DNA of 64,000 bases from NCBI GenBank assembly GCA_019914995.1, contig CM034136.1, positions 3,983,270 through 4,047,269 of the forward strand. Reading direction: 5' to 3'. The notes beneath the pieces were generated by a model. It did not search any database, was not told where the DNA came from, and saw only the letters and a program-made list of their open reading frames with translations. Source of the stretch: Acanthochlamys bracteata. Its lineage: Eukaryota; Streptophyta; Magnoliopsida; Pandanales; Velloziaceae. The position numbers and the translations under genes are program-made. Below are positions 46,247-58,241 of this stretch, piece by piece (within the stretch, counting starts at the first letter, position 1; each line of letters opens with the position of its first letter).

Positions 46247-46780
46247 TAGGGACGGCAAATTTCGACCCGATCTGAAATCAATTCAAAAAAGTCAAATTTG
46301 GGTCAAGTCTTAATTGGATTCGGGTCGATCCGAAAATAACTCAAAAATTTAATCGAGTTAGAGTTGATCCGAAATTGACCTGTTTAATCCGTATAACTAT
46401 TTATATAGTATATATTATTAAAATTAAAAAATAATAGCAAAAAATTTGGTTAATTTGTATATATATATTTTTAAATTTATCTTAATTTAACTAATTTTAT
46501 TTAATTTATAAATTTTGTCAAAAATAATAATTTTTTAAAATATCATAATTAATAATTTATATATATTATTATTAAAAATTAATATTTATAATTTTTATTT
46601 TAATAATTTTAATTATTAAATGGATCGATTCGAGTTTGATCCGGTTATAAATAGGTTGGGTTAGGATTGATAATTTTGACACATATAAATAAATAGGTCG
46701 AGTTAGGGTTGAATAATTTTGACCCGGTTATTATATGAGTCGATTCAGAACCGATCCAAGAATCTGAATTGTCACCCCTA
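46247..46780. mobile_element. Non-autonomous hAT-type element, 534 bp, TSD ATTTGCTT
   Basis: The left end TAGGGACGGCAAATTTCGAC and the reverse-complemented right end TAGGGGTGACAATTCAGATT match the TAGGGGTGGCAA-type termini of plant hAT MITEs. The 8-bp duplication ATTTGCTT is perfect on both sides (46239-46246 and 46781-46788), which fits the hAT superfamily. Internally it has repeated 'gggtcgatccgaaa' / 'gacccggtta' motifs near both ends and an AT-rich core. It lies inside the ALDH22A1-like pseudogene, probably in an intron. Confidence 0.85.
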
Positions 46781-46841
46781 ATTTGCTTGTAGTTTGTGGA
46801 GTGCTACTAAGTTAAAAACTTTTTTTTGATAAGCATGGTAA

Positions 46842-47079
46842 GGACGTGTTTCAAACGCCAGTACCTAAATTTCGTAAAAGTAAAATATAAAAACTAAAAT
46901 TTTTTCAAAAATAATTGGTAGAGTTTAATTTTTATATTTTAAATTTTTTTTCAAGTGAGTTGAAAGTAGAGTTCATACTTTTGTATTTTTATTTTATTTA
47001 AAAGTAAAAATTAAAAAAAAAAAACTCAATCAGAAGTGAAAATCCAAATGAACAACAATTCTGAATTCGTTTGTAGCAT
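46842..47079 (-). mobile_element. Tourist-like MITE copy D, TSD TAA
   Basis: About 238 bp. The left end GGACGTGTTTCAAACGCCAG is preceded by TAA (46839-46841). The right end, reverse-complemented, is ATGCTACAAACGAATTCAG and is followed by TAA (47080-47082). It belongs to the family at 11.3, 18.5 and 37.3 kb with an internal shortening, and lies in the ALDH22A1-like pseudogene. Confidence 0.6.
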
Positions 47080-47580
47080 TAAAATACGTGAACTCATCAA
47101 AATTTTAAATTTGGCAAAAAAAAGTTAGAGTTCCAATGAATTGAACTAAGCCTAAATGATTAACTATTGTTTTGTATCTTCTGTGTTAAAGTCTTTACCA
47201 TTTGGAGCCGTGAAGCACAATGGACTTGGCAGATTTGCTGGTGTGGAGGGTCTGCTAGCTTGTTGTCTTGTGAAATCAGTTTGTAGAGGATAGGTGGTGA
47301 CCTTACGTCAAAACAATAATACCTATCCGGGTTAGGCTTAACTAATTAAGTAACTAGGACCATTCAGCATTGCTGTTTTCCCCTGCATCTAACTCTTTAT
47401 CTCTTGATTTGATCAGAATCCAGTTGCACGATTGGTGTTTGATTTTCAGGAATCCCTGGTAGAAACTATCTACGTCCTTAATGTGATGGATCGATTGGGA
47501 ACCCTGGTTAACGTGGTGAAGATCATCTCTGAGCATAACTCAACTCCGGATACTGATAAGACTCGACATTTGATCGAAAA

Positions 47581-47982
47581 CTTTCATAGGATATATTGCA
47601 TTCTGTTACTTTTAATCTCATCTACTTTTTTGTATTTTTTTCTAGGAAAACTTTTCAAATACTTCTTTTTTCTATTGAAAAACTTCTCAGGTATACCTTA
47701 TTCAGTAGGAGTACCCTTTGAATCCACTATAGTTATCGGATCTTTATTATATAAGTCGGTAAACCCTCATCCTACCCGATCCGTTGAATCTCCTGCCGCC
47801 ACTTTCGATATACTTCCTCCGCTGCGCTACCGCGACCAGCTCCACCGCCGTTTCTATTCTCCCGCCGATCAAACTCCACTTTAACCAAAACTCCTCTCTC
47901 TCTCTCTCTCTCAAACCCTTCCAATTTTTGCATCTACCTCTCTCAATCAATTCACTGTTGATCAATTGGTCGATCAGCAACC
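47581..47982 (+). promoter_or_regulatory. RH24 promoter and 5' UTR
   Basis: 'ttattatataag' near 47744-47755 could be a TATA element. 'aaaccctcatcc' at 47761 resembles the plant telo-box found in promoters of growth-related genes. A CT microsatellite lies at about 47894-47912 in the probable 5' UTR. Confidence 0.4.
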
Positions 47983-50900
47983 ATGTCGAAGAGGAAATTC
48001 GGGTTCGATGGTTTCGGCATGAGCCGTCCTACTTCCTACAGCTTCGAAAGAGCTCCTGCTCCACCGCAGCGTCTCTTTGTACCTTCTCGTTCTCTCTCAG
48101 ACGATGCTGATCTTGATAACATCGACTTCGCTGATTCTGACAACGTTAATGCTACCATCAACAACAAAAGCGATGGAGGAGAAGAAGTTGATCCGTTGGA
48201 TGCGTTCATGGAAGAAATTCAACAAGAAATTCAAGCTCCGAAGCAGCCTAGTAATGCCCAAGCTGCGAAAGGCGAGAGATTCGAGGAGGACGATGATCCT
48301 GTGGAGAGTTTTTTGAGATCGAAGAAGAAAGATGTAGGGTTAGCGCTTGCAGCGGAAGCATTGCATGCAGGGTACGGATCGGATGAAGAGGTTTATGCGG
48401 CGGCAAAAGCTGTTGATGCTGGGATGGTTGAGTATGATTCTGATGATAACCCGATTGTTGTAGATAAGAAGACGATTGAGCCGATTCCGCCACTGGATCA
48501 TAGTGAGATTGTGTATGAACCATTTAGTAAGGATTTCTATGAGGAGAAGCAGTCAATTGCAGGTGAGGTTTGTTTTTGGTCTCAGATTTGTCGTTGCAGT
48601 TTTTATAGATGCAGAAGTGGCCGTGTCACTCTTGATTTATGAAACTTAATTAAGTTGCTAATCAGTTGAGGTTTTAGAACCTCGAAGTTCTTGTATTTAA
48701 CTCTGGTGAAGCAGAATTGTAGGAAAGAAAGCGAGGTTTTTCCTTATAACTTTGCAATAAGGAATAGATTGTATCAAAAATGTTTAATGTGTGCATGCTT
48801 TTATCCCGGAAAATTCTGCTGCTACTTGCTAGATCTGTTTCTTGTTTAGTTTCAAAGATAGTTGTGAGTTGTAGCCATTACCATAAGGACACTTGTTCAC
48901 TTCCAAGTGATTAATCTGAGGTTAAAGTTGGTCACTATAATTTCAGTGCAATATGTTCTCCTTGTTGATGACAGTTTCAGGTTCCAACACGATTACTAAA
49001 GGTCCCATTTCTGGTACGTGAGTTCTGAGTGTGACCTTATAAGTGGGAGTCATTTTTCTCTGCATCAACTACACTTTTAAGTTTAGTGTATTGTCTGTCG
49101 TCCCATACTTTAATACTGATGTTTGCTTGCATTCCTGTCCTTCCTTCAGTGATGACTGAACAGGAAGTTGATGAATACCGCAAGACTCTAGCCATTCGCA
49201 TATCTGGTTTTGATGTACCCAAGCCAATTAAGCTCTTTGATGATTGTGGATTTTCTTCTCATATAATGAATGTCATAAAAAAGCAAGGATATGAAAAGCC
49301 AACTCCAATTCAGTGCCAGGCTCTGCCCATTGTTCTTTCTGGAAGAGATATAATTGGTATTGCTAAAACAGGTTCTGGCAAAACGGCTGCCTTTGTGCTT
49401 CCTATGATTGTTCATATAATGGACCAGCCTGAGCTTGCTAAAGAGGAAGGCCCTATAGGTGTAATATGCGCTCCTACAAGAGAATTGGCACACCAAATAT
49501 ACATGGAAGCTAAAAAATTTGCTAAGCCAGATGGAATAAGAGTTTCTGCAGTTTATGGTGGAATGTCTAAACTTGAACAATTCAAAGAGCTTAAAGCAGG
49601 TTGTGAGATAGTTGTTGCTACTCCAGGAAGACTGATAGACTTGTTGAAAATGAAAGCTCTAACAATGTTGCGAGCAACCTATCTAGTCTTGGATGAAGCA
49701 GATCGTATGTTTGATCTTGGATTTGAACCACAAATACGATCTATTGTTGGTCAGATCAGGCCTGATAGGCAGACTCTACTTTTTTCTGCAACCATGCCTA
49801 ACAGAGTTGAACGGTTGGCTAGAGAAATTCTTACTGATCCCATACGGGTCACAGTCGGTGAGATTGGGCAAGCAAATGAGGATATTACACAAGTTGTTAG
49901 CGTACTTCCTTCAGATGCTGAAAAGATGCCTTGGCTTCTTGAGAAGCTTCCTGGGCTGATTGACGAGGGTGATGTTCTTGTCTTTGCTTCTAAAAAGCTT
50001 ACTGTTGATGAGATTGAAAGCCAGTTGACACAGAAGGGATTTAGAATTGCAGCCCTTCATGGTGATAAAGATCAAGCAACTCGTACAGAGATCTTGCAGA
50101 AGTTTAAATCAGGAGTATATCATGTTCTAGTTGCAACAGATGTTGCTGCTCGTGGACTTGACATCAAATCAATCAAGTCGGTTGTAAATTTTGATATTGC
50201 TAAAGATATGGATACACACATTCATCGTATTGGAAGAACAGGCCGTGCTGGTTATAAAGATGGAATTGCGTATACGCTTATCACCCAGAAAGAAGCAAGA
50301 TTTGCTGGTGAACTGGTCAATAGTCTTGTTGCAGCAGGTCAAAATGTTTCTAGTGAGCTGATGGATCTCGCTATGAAGGTTAGTCTTGGTCACAAAGTTG
50401 CTTTTACTTGTCCACATGTCACTCTCTTTTCCTTTGTAACAGTTTTTGTCCATATGTTGGTGTAATCTGATATGCCCATAACTGATTTCTGGATATCATT
50501 GCAGTGATATCTTCCCTCCTAAACCTTCTTGAATAGAATTCCTAAAGGAGCTTGGCTATTAACATGATTTGCTCCTAATATTTTGTTAATTATCTTTCTT
50601 AAGCTTGCTCTGCCAATGAAAATCTATTTAGTTGAAAGAAATGCTGGTGTAGGAAAGTTGACTGTTTGTTGTCTCCTTATCTTCAAAAGCTAATTGATGT
50701 TTTTTCAATTGTGTTCGTCTTTCTGCAGGACGGCAGATTCAAGGCAAGACGTGATGCAAGAAAAGGTACTGATTTAAGCATCTTGCACCAAGCAAGGCTA
50801 GCAACTCTTGTTTGTAGTATTTGGTAGGTCTTTATTACGATTGGAGTTTATTCTAAAATGTAGAAGTATGTTCTTCAGGTGGGAAGAAAGGTGCTCGAGG

Positions 50901-51413
50901 GAAAGGTGGGGGTGGAAAAGGTGTCCGTGGTGTTGACTATGGGCTTGGTATTGGTTACCGTCCCGAATCAGTGAATACATCTCAGTCTGTTCCAAGTCGA
51001 TCAGCTCCTGTAAATTCACTTAGGAACGGGGTGATGGCACAATTCAAAAGCAATTTTGTTGCTGCTAGTTCTAATTCCCAGAATGAAAGCCAAAGTCATC
51101 CTAGTATGTCAAGGGCTTTACCTGGTTTTGTTTCTGGTGGATCAATTGGTGGGGAACAATATAATGCTGCAGTTTCAAGCTCTCTGAAACCAGCTGCAAA
51201 CTCTAGTCAAAATGGAAGTCAGAGAAAGCTGGAGAGGTTTGTATTTTTGTTTAAGTTTATTAGATGTATCTGATACTGATACAGTTCTTTTAAGATGATC
51301 TAAGATATCTTGACATTAAGTTCAGATAGTAACTTATTGTGCATTTTTTTTGACAATACAGCTCTAGCGACCGGCCGCGAGAGAGAAAGCGGCCCTCAGG
51401 ATGGGACCGTTGA
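47983..51413 (+). CDS. RH24: DEAD-box ATP-dependent RNA helicase, RH24 type
   Basis: Nuclear DEAD-box helicase close to Arabidopsis RH24 (DDX42 type). Five exons: 47983-48562, 49150-50378, 50729-50765, 50879-51236, 51362-51413; all GT-AG, in frame, 751 aa. The N-terminus starts MSKRKFGFDGFGMSRP and is acidic (residues 35-110). Motifs in order: Q motif YEKPTPIQCQ (241-250), motif I AKTGSGKT (265-272), Ia PTRELA (302-307), TPGR (351-354), DEAD (375-378), SAT (406-408). The C-terminal core has VLVATDVAARGLD and HRIGRTGRAG. The tail has RKGGKKGARGKGGGGKG, then a Ser/Asn-rich stretch, and ends RERKRPSGWDR. All motifs are intact. An open frame continues past the exon 2 donor, but homology supports splicing there. 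Confidence 0.95.
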
Positions 51414-52910
51414 TAAAACTTGTGTGCAGTGTTACACAGTTTCTTTTATTCAAGGAGATCTTGTCATGAAAATGAGTATAGTAGTTCTGCCCATATGTAT
51501 TATCACATTTGTGTTTTATATAGTATATCTTTTTTGAATTATTATCTTTGTCCGATCTTTTGACATGTCAGAACCCTTAGAATGACATTTAGCTGTAATT
51601 GCAGAGAAGAAGTCTACCCATTTTACGGCAGCGTAGTGTAAGGCATGTCACCCGTGTACCAATCTTGCCAGTTTTCTAACACTTCCTTTACTGTTGATAT
51701 ATGTGTATTGTGTGTGAATTCTTTTTTAAGCATGAAGTATTACTGCTGCTGTTGTTGCTTTCACACTTCGTCCCTGGTTTTAGGAACTCCATAAACAGAA
51801 GCCAAGTGCAGGAAATATCATTGTAGAAATCAGTGAAGAGCAGGAATTAGCATTTGAGTATATGTTGATGCTTTCCATTTAGATCTGTTTAAGTACATAC
51901 ATTTGTTGCATCTGTAGCTTGAATTTGTTTCAAATGGAGACTTCTGTTCACCTGCAGGCTTCACTATCATATATTTACTTTTTGTCTGTGTTATTTGAAA
52001 TATTCTGATTATGAAGAGGGTTGTTTGGTTGGATAAAAAAATTGAAGGTCAAATGGAAGCAAAGGTACCCATCAGGAGAGTCTGTTTGGACGAATGTAGT
52101 AGCTTCAGCAATCCGACTCTTATAAAGTTGTTATCCTAGTTGTGATCTTAGCAGCAGAATTATTACATCCAATGCATCGTCCTACGGATGTATTGATTTT
52201 ATGTATAAATTTTATTTTTACATAAAATATTCAAATTCTTTTTCAATTTTTTTTTTACATATTTTGTATTTTAGAAAAGTTTTATTTTGTAAGTAATCTC
52301 AAATATTTCCTAAATAGAAAAAACAAAACCAGCATAAAAATGACAAAAGAACTTTCTATCTGCAGTCTCAAAAGTTCTTCTAGATGTTTTAATGTTTATT
52401 TTGTAGATTTACATTTAAAAGACAACTTCTGTTGGATGGGAACTGGATTGAGTAAACATGCCAGTTTCATTTTGTTTTGCTTCTCTTGAGTTTTCTTCAG
52501 ATGCCCGCAAGACTTATCCAAGCATATGATGCATTCCTTCACAGTAAATTAATTTTCTTTAAAATAATTTTTAAAAAATGAAGTATAAAAAATATATTAT
52601 TAAAAACTAATAATAAACCATCCAGAAGTGCCATTAATGTTTTGGCAAAAAATTTAGGTCCGAGTACAAAAGCACACACCCATAGTCCCTCAAATCCTCT
52701 GGCTGTAGAACTTTCGTTTTCTATAGTTACGTTACAGTAAATTGATTGCGCAGGCAAGCCTGTCATTTACTATTTCCTCTCCGAGACTTATCCTGGACAG
52801 CATGCTGATTGCATGCAGTTTACACTCTAACTAAACAATTTATGTCTGAAAGGAATTTATTTACAGTGTCTATTTGGTGTGTGTACAACTACGAAGAAAA
52901 TTGGAACATT
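51414..52910. other. Between convergent RH24 and D27-like 3' ends
   Basis: 51414 to about 52000 looks like RH24 3' UTR. The rest has no gene; a short AT-rich segment lies near 52540-52620. Open frames are short and unrecognised. Confidence 0.5.
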
Positions 52911-55313
52911 TCAGACTTTTGGGCATTGATCTGAGTACCTCCCTAGTTCTCTGCGACGATTAGCATTTGGACATATCTCCAGGCAAGGTTCTCGAAATGC
53001 TGTATCAGAGGCTTGTGGAGGAGGAGGGACACCAAATTTGAACTGTGTTGGGGGAAAATGGCAAACAGAAGCATTCAAGTGAGAGCATTTGAATTGCGCA
53101 ACTAGTTACAAATGATGCTGTCGCAAAGAAAGTCAGTAATAGGAACTTATAAAACAATGTTACGGCTGCTGAACTGCACCTGTTTAGAAAACTTTTGAAT
53201 GCTACAGGGGATAGGATTAATACTATACTAGAATTTAAAGATGATAAAACAGGAGCTTGGTAAGGAGTGTAGATGAACTAAAATGGTAGTAGACATAAGC
53301 AAGAATACTGGATAAAAGTTGTAGTTGGTAATTTAAGCAGCCAAGTCACTAAGCAATAATGTTTCATTCTCTTAACCTTACCTGGCAGCTATAATCAGTG
53401 AAGTTGGGCTCCATGTAAAGCGGAACGCCCATGCTATCATTGAAGAAGGTCTGCACGAGAAAACAATTGCTGAACAATTTACTAAGGATGTTAAAGAAGA
53501 ACTCCACCAACAAGAGAGGCATGATCATGTGAACAACATTTGGAATGCAAGCCATTCGTTTATTGAACCCAACAACTGAGTCTTAAAATGCATAGGACTA
53601 TATGTTCATTTGTTTCTTTTTCTCATGCGAACAGGCTCAACTGTATTGAAATGGTTTTGTCAATTCATGCCGACAGCAAAACTCATTCCTCTTGTTTCAA
53701 AATTTTCAGTTAGAGACATAACCGAAAACAAGAATCTATGATTAGGGAATAATGCTAATGATTATGGCGATGAAACTTGCAAGTATGACATTCTGGAGAA
53801 ACACAATGAGGATTATCTACAAACACTGACCTGTGTTGGCAGTTTACATGTATTGACACAGACACCAACACATCTACTCTCTTCCAGGTACCTGCATTTC
53901 TCCACAAAGACCTACTTGCAAAATCACCAGCCAAAGCAAACAAACAAGAAATATCAGATAAATAAAATCTTAGTCTTGTTTTAAGAGAATCAAAGTGGTT
54001 TTTGGTGGTCAATATTAGTACCCCGCTGGAACAAGAAGATCCATCAGGAAGCTCAATGGAATTGACAGAACATGTACCCATCAACCATTGGCATGACAAT
54101 GCTGTCGCTCTAGCTTAAAAAACAAAACGCTTCAATTTGAGAAAAGCATATTGATATGGTAAAGAACGTGTAGATAAGGAACAAAACAAAAACATGAAGC
54201 TAAATGATAGGAAGAAAAATGCATTGACAGGCAGGGTAAATTTTACCAAGCACTCTAAACGCAACTCACCAAGCATCATTGAAGCTGGTTTTCCTCCTCC
54301 TATTGGCGTTATGAGCCTCTTATAAAGTGGTAGTAAGAAGGGTGGAAATAGTGATTTCAAAACACGAACCTACCATCATGCACTCAACAGCCAATTTAGA
54401 AACCTACCAAAACTAGTACATTATAAGCATGTGTAAAAGTGAGGCTAGGAGGTACCGCAGATAGTTCGGTTTCGATGTTGGTTTTGTTTTTCATCATAAG
54501 ACGAGTAGCAACTTCAATGAGGCCATCGTATCCAGGCTTCTCTGAATCCCACCCAACCTCCTATAACTTTTAAACCATTAAAATTCAGTTTTAAGGATTC
54601 TTCAGAAGAAACAACAAAAGTCAACAAGGATGGCCAAAAGGTCTAAGGCGATAGACTCAAGTTCTACCCTCGAAAGGGGAGTGGTGTCAAATCCAACTTC
54701 TGACAGTTGTTCTGCAAATATTATAAAATTTCCTTTTTCAATTAATACTTAACTAATTACACTTTAACCTAATCTACGATTCCTCATCCAATCACCGGTG
54801 AGGCGGGGTAACTAATTTTTTATTTCGATTCTTATACTTCCACAAAATTGATTGATGTAGGGAAATTCCCTGAAAATCAATCAATCAATCCACCAATCAA
54901 TCAATCAGATCTTGTGATACATAGTAAAATTCAATCGATTGCTTGGCAACTCACCTCGACCATTTTCCTCCTGAAGAATTTGAAGAGAAGATCATCCAAC
55001 GGTCCAGGCCTATACTCACTCGTCTTCTTATTCTTCTCTGGAGCATCACCAACAATCTATATAATACAAAAGAAATTTCATCCTCGAAAACTTAACAACT
55101 TCAAGTGTTTTCAAGTAATTTACTTTATTCTGCAGAAAAAAAGAAGAAGATGAAAGGAATCGAAACACTTACCGATTGCGTTGCTGGAGAGCGAGCAACG
55201 ACTCCAAATCTCGAATTTCTTTTGCTGGTAAATCTGCTCTTCTGTGATGAATAAGAAGAAGAAGAAGTAGACGAGAAAGAAGACAGAGAAAGTAAAGGAG
55301 ATAGAGAAGCCAT
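52911..55313 (-). CDS. D27-like: DWARF27-family (beta-carotene isomerase D27-like) plastid protein
   Basis: Belongs to the D27 family (DUF4033). D27 itself isomerises all-trans to 9-cis beta-carotene in plastids for strigolactone synthesis. Eight exons: 55173-55313, 54955-55056, 54456-54560, 54270-54369, 54022-54113, 53831-53911, 53382-53450, 52911-53042; all GT-AG, in frame, 273 aa. The first 45 residues are Ser-rich and basic, a plastid transit peptide. Family blocks are EYRPGPLDDLLFKFFRRKMV, VGWDSEKPGYDGLIEVATRL, SCQWLMGTCSVN, VGVCVNTCKLPTQTFF, MGVPLYMEPNFTDYSCQFKF and REPCLEICPNANRRREL. The many cysteines are conserved family positions, proposed iron-site ligands. It looks more like the D27-like paralogues than D27 proper, so the substrate is open. 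Confidence 0.9.
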
Positions 55314-55614
55314 GGAATGAATTGAAACGAAGAATTCAAGTTTTGCAGTTTCTGCGAATTCTGGAGATAAAATATAACGGACGAGCACACACCAGGACCA
55401 TCCCTTTTATAATTTTCTCTTTTTTTTGTGTGCAATTTCTTTTCGTAACCATAGATTAAAAAAGTATAATATGTATATATATGTTTTAAATTAAAAACTA
55501 ATAATAGTAATTTTAAGAAAGTTTTAAAAGTTTTAGATTAGCAATTTTAAACAATAGCTCTTTAAAAATTCACTGTTGTCTTTAAACACTTTTGAGTTTA
55601 TTTTTGCATTGACT

Positions 55615-55647
<33 letters not shown>

Positions 55648-55779
55648 GAAAACACTTTCTAACTTTTTAAAACCAAACCCCTGCTTAGCCCTGCATTCCT
55701 CTTTCTTCTATCATTCGGTGAAAATCTACAACTGGTCAATTAACCAATCGCATATCGAATTTCTTCCAACTCCAAAACC
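55314..55779. promoter_or_regulatory. Shared divergent promoter region, D27-like and PPR genes
   Basis: Only 466 bp separate the two start codons, so the genes share an upstream region. It contains a run of 31 A residues (55616-55646) and an AT-rich patch 55460-55560. No clear TATA pair was identified. Confidence 0.5.
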
Positions 55780-58241
55780 ATGGCGGCGAACAATTCTATG
55801 ATCATTCGATCACTCTCAAAACGATTACAACAACAACCATCGTTAATCACACGGCTCTCTCTTTCTACGGCAACGGCGGCGGCAAAAGAATCTTCATTGA
55901 CTGCAGTAGTCGACGGATATTGCCGCAAAGAGGAATCCAAGAATAAGAAGAAAAAGGAGAGCAAGCAAGAGATGGAGAAGAAGAACAACAATGAAGGAAA
56001 AGAAGAAGAGTACAAGCCGCTTTACCGGCGGCTCTCAGCATTGGGCGGCGCGCCGGAGGGAAGCGTCGCGCGAGCTCTGAACAAGTGGGCCCGAGAAGGG
56101 CGTATCGTTCGAGTGCCTGATCTTGTCCGCTACGTCAAAGATCTCCGGAAGTATCGGCGATACAAGCACGCCCTTGAGGTATATCAAAATAGTTTTAGGT
56201 TTTTATTTCTAGTTTTCTTTTTTAAATTTTGAGAGAAGCGGAAAAGGAATTCTTGAAATTTGAGCAGCAGTACAATGCTTGCCTGAAATGTGAGATTTTG
56301 GTACGTTGCAGTTAGGCATTTTACTAGAATGTGAAGAGGGTCCTTTAACACCATAGAGCTACAAGTGGACAAAACTATTCTTGCAAAAGGTTTACATCAT
56401 ACTTTGGAAGGGTGAGATGAAGAATGCTCGATTGTAGAATGACATGTGCAGTATGGATTGACTTGGTGATGTCTGAAGTCAGATAGTGATACTTCATATG
56501 TGAGGGGATCTTCGCATGAGCACACTTTGAATAGCCTCTTCAAATATAAGGTGCCCATTAACATGACACTTTGACATTTGCATAGCACACTTGTAGCGGA
56601 TAGCAAGGAAGTTCCACTTAATTCAGGTAATCTGCCTTCAAGAGGCACAAGAGATATGTAAGGCATTATGAACGAAGATATTGCAATGTTAGGCAACTAA
56701 TTGTTTAAGCGTGTAAAGTGAACCAAGTGATTGGTGCTTTAAGACTGTGAAGGGAAATTGTGAACCACATGATTAATGTTTTACGTTTAGCACATTCACA
56801 AGCATCAGATGTTTCAGGCCTTTTAGTTTGATGAAATCCGTATGCTTACACTTTCTCTCTCAACTATGAATGTTCCAGCTGAACTAATAAAGAGAAAATT
56901 CATTTTTTAGCTTGATTTTAGAGTTCTCGTGTTAGCAATCATTCTTGTCACTGGTTCACCGTGTACTGTTAATTTAACCTTTGTGTCTTCTGATTACAGA
57001 TACTGGACTGGATGGTAAAAACGAGAGGTATGAACTTGTCTCTCAGCAACCATGCAATTCGCATAGATCTTATTGCAAAGGTCAAAGGTGTGGACTCAGC
57101 GGAGAATTATTTTAACAGCCTCCCAGAGACGGCAAAGAAAGCTCCAACATATGGAGCTCTTCTGAACTGTTATTGCCAAGAGAAGTTGCTAGATAAGGCC
57201 CTTTCCTTGTATAGAGAGATGGTGAGCATGAATTTGGGTTCCAACACTTTGGTTCACAACAATCTAATGTCTCTATACATGAAGCTAGACCAGCCTGAGA
57301 AGGTAGCAGTACAGTTTCAGAGCATGAAGGCTAAGAGCATAGCTGCAGATAACCTGACATATTGCATTTTGATGAATAGTTATAGTGCACTGAAAGACAT
57401 TGACTCGGTCGAGAGAGTTGTACAAGAATTAGAAGAGGGAGATGAAGTTGTCATAAATTGGTCAGTGTACAGTACTTTGGCTGCCATTTACAATTCAGCA
57501 GGCCTCTTTCAGAAATCTGAGTCAGCTCTGAAGAAGCTTGAGAATCTTATAGACAGCCGTGACAGGGAGCCATTCCATTTTCTTTTGACTTTATATGCTA
57601 GCACTGGTAATCTATCTGAGGTCAATAGGGTATGGAAATCCCTGAAGACCATCCTTCCAAAGCCCACCAATATGAGCTATCTCACTATGCTTCAGGCTCT
57701 TAACAAGTTAGATGATATTGAGGGCATGAAGAATTTATTTAAAGAGTGGAGTTCTCTTTATCTGACGTATGATGTCAAGTTATTGAACTTGATGGTAGGT
57801 GCCTATCTAAGGAAAGATATGCTTGGAGAGGCCCAATTTCTTAAGGAAGCTGCCAGTGAAAAGGGTGTACTATTTGACTTCAGGACATCAGAGTTATTTA
57901 TGGATCACCATTTGAAGAAGCATGAACTTGCTTTGGCTTTCAAGTGTTTGAAGAGTGCAGTTTCTGCTTTGAAAGACGATGAATGGAAGTTAGACAATCA
58001 GAAGATAGACATGTTCCTGAAGTTCTTTGAGAGAGCAAGAGATGTGGAGGGAGCAGAGGAATTTTGCAATATTTTAAGGAAGCTGAACTGTCTTGACTCA
58101 CAAGTTTATGAATCGCTGCTGCGCACATATTTGGCAGCTGGAAGGACTCAACCTTCACTTATGGAAAGAATGAAAAAAGATAATATCGAAGTGAGTTCAA
58201 AAACAAAGACACTGCTGAGAAGGGTTTGCTTGAGTGTCTAA
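55780..58241 (+). CDS. P-class pentatricopeptide repeat protein, organelle-targeted
   Basis: RNA-binding PPR protein for organelle RNA processing. Two exons, 55780-56178 and 57000-58241, GT-AG and in frame, 546 aa. The N-terminus MAANNSMIIRSLSKRLQQQP is Arg/Ser-rich without early acids, which fits a mitochondrial presequence. A Lys/Glu-rich low-complexity stretch follows (about residues 50-80). From LYRRLSALGGAPEGSVARAL onward it matches the plant family of At4g02820-like PPR proteins. Helical repeats of about 35 residues include APTYGALLNCYCQEKLLDKA and NLTYCILMNSYSALKDIDSV. There is no E or DYW editing domain at the C-terminus (ends LLRRVCLSV), so it is a P-class protein. Confidence 0.9.

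Larger units (their letters stand above)
45405..47580 (+). pseudogene. ALDH22A1: ALDH22A1-like aldehyde dehydrogenase, 3' part, decayed
   Basis: Remnant of the plant aldehyde dehydrogenase family 22 gene. Recognised pieces in order: an exon from about 45405 with LSGRY, continuing after an inserted mini-element as [20 protein letters not shown] and [19 protein letters not shown]; then FPLTVLVNVNHAIKLMQEE; then FEPILPIMKFNYDED near 45790; then [20 protein letters not shown] near 47190; and a C-terminal QESLVETIYVLNVMDRLGTLV near 47450. An in-frame TAG lies at 45663-45665, where homologues have Gln. The segment near 45840-45960 has further stops. Three DNA elements sit inside (45429-45530, 46247-46780, 46842-47079). 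The catalytic-cysteine exons were not found. Intron remnants show that it is a decayed gene copy, not a retrocopy. Confidence 0.85.

Noticed and set aside
48248-48523. Minus-strand 91-aa frame opposite RH24 exon 1
   Set aside because: Antisense shadow of the real RH24 coding sequence; the Gln/His-rich text comes from the complement of acidic codons.
50379-50465. RH24 reading continuing past exon 2 as a shorter protein
   Set aside because: There is a good GT donor at 50379, and the downstream exons restore the known helicase tail in frame, so the extension is intron read-through.
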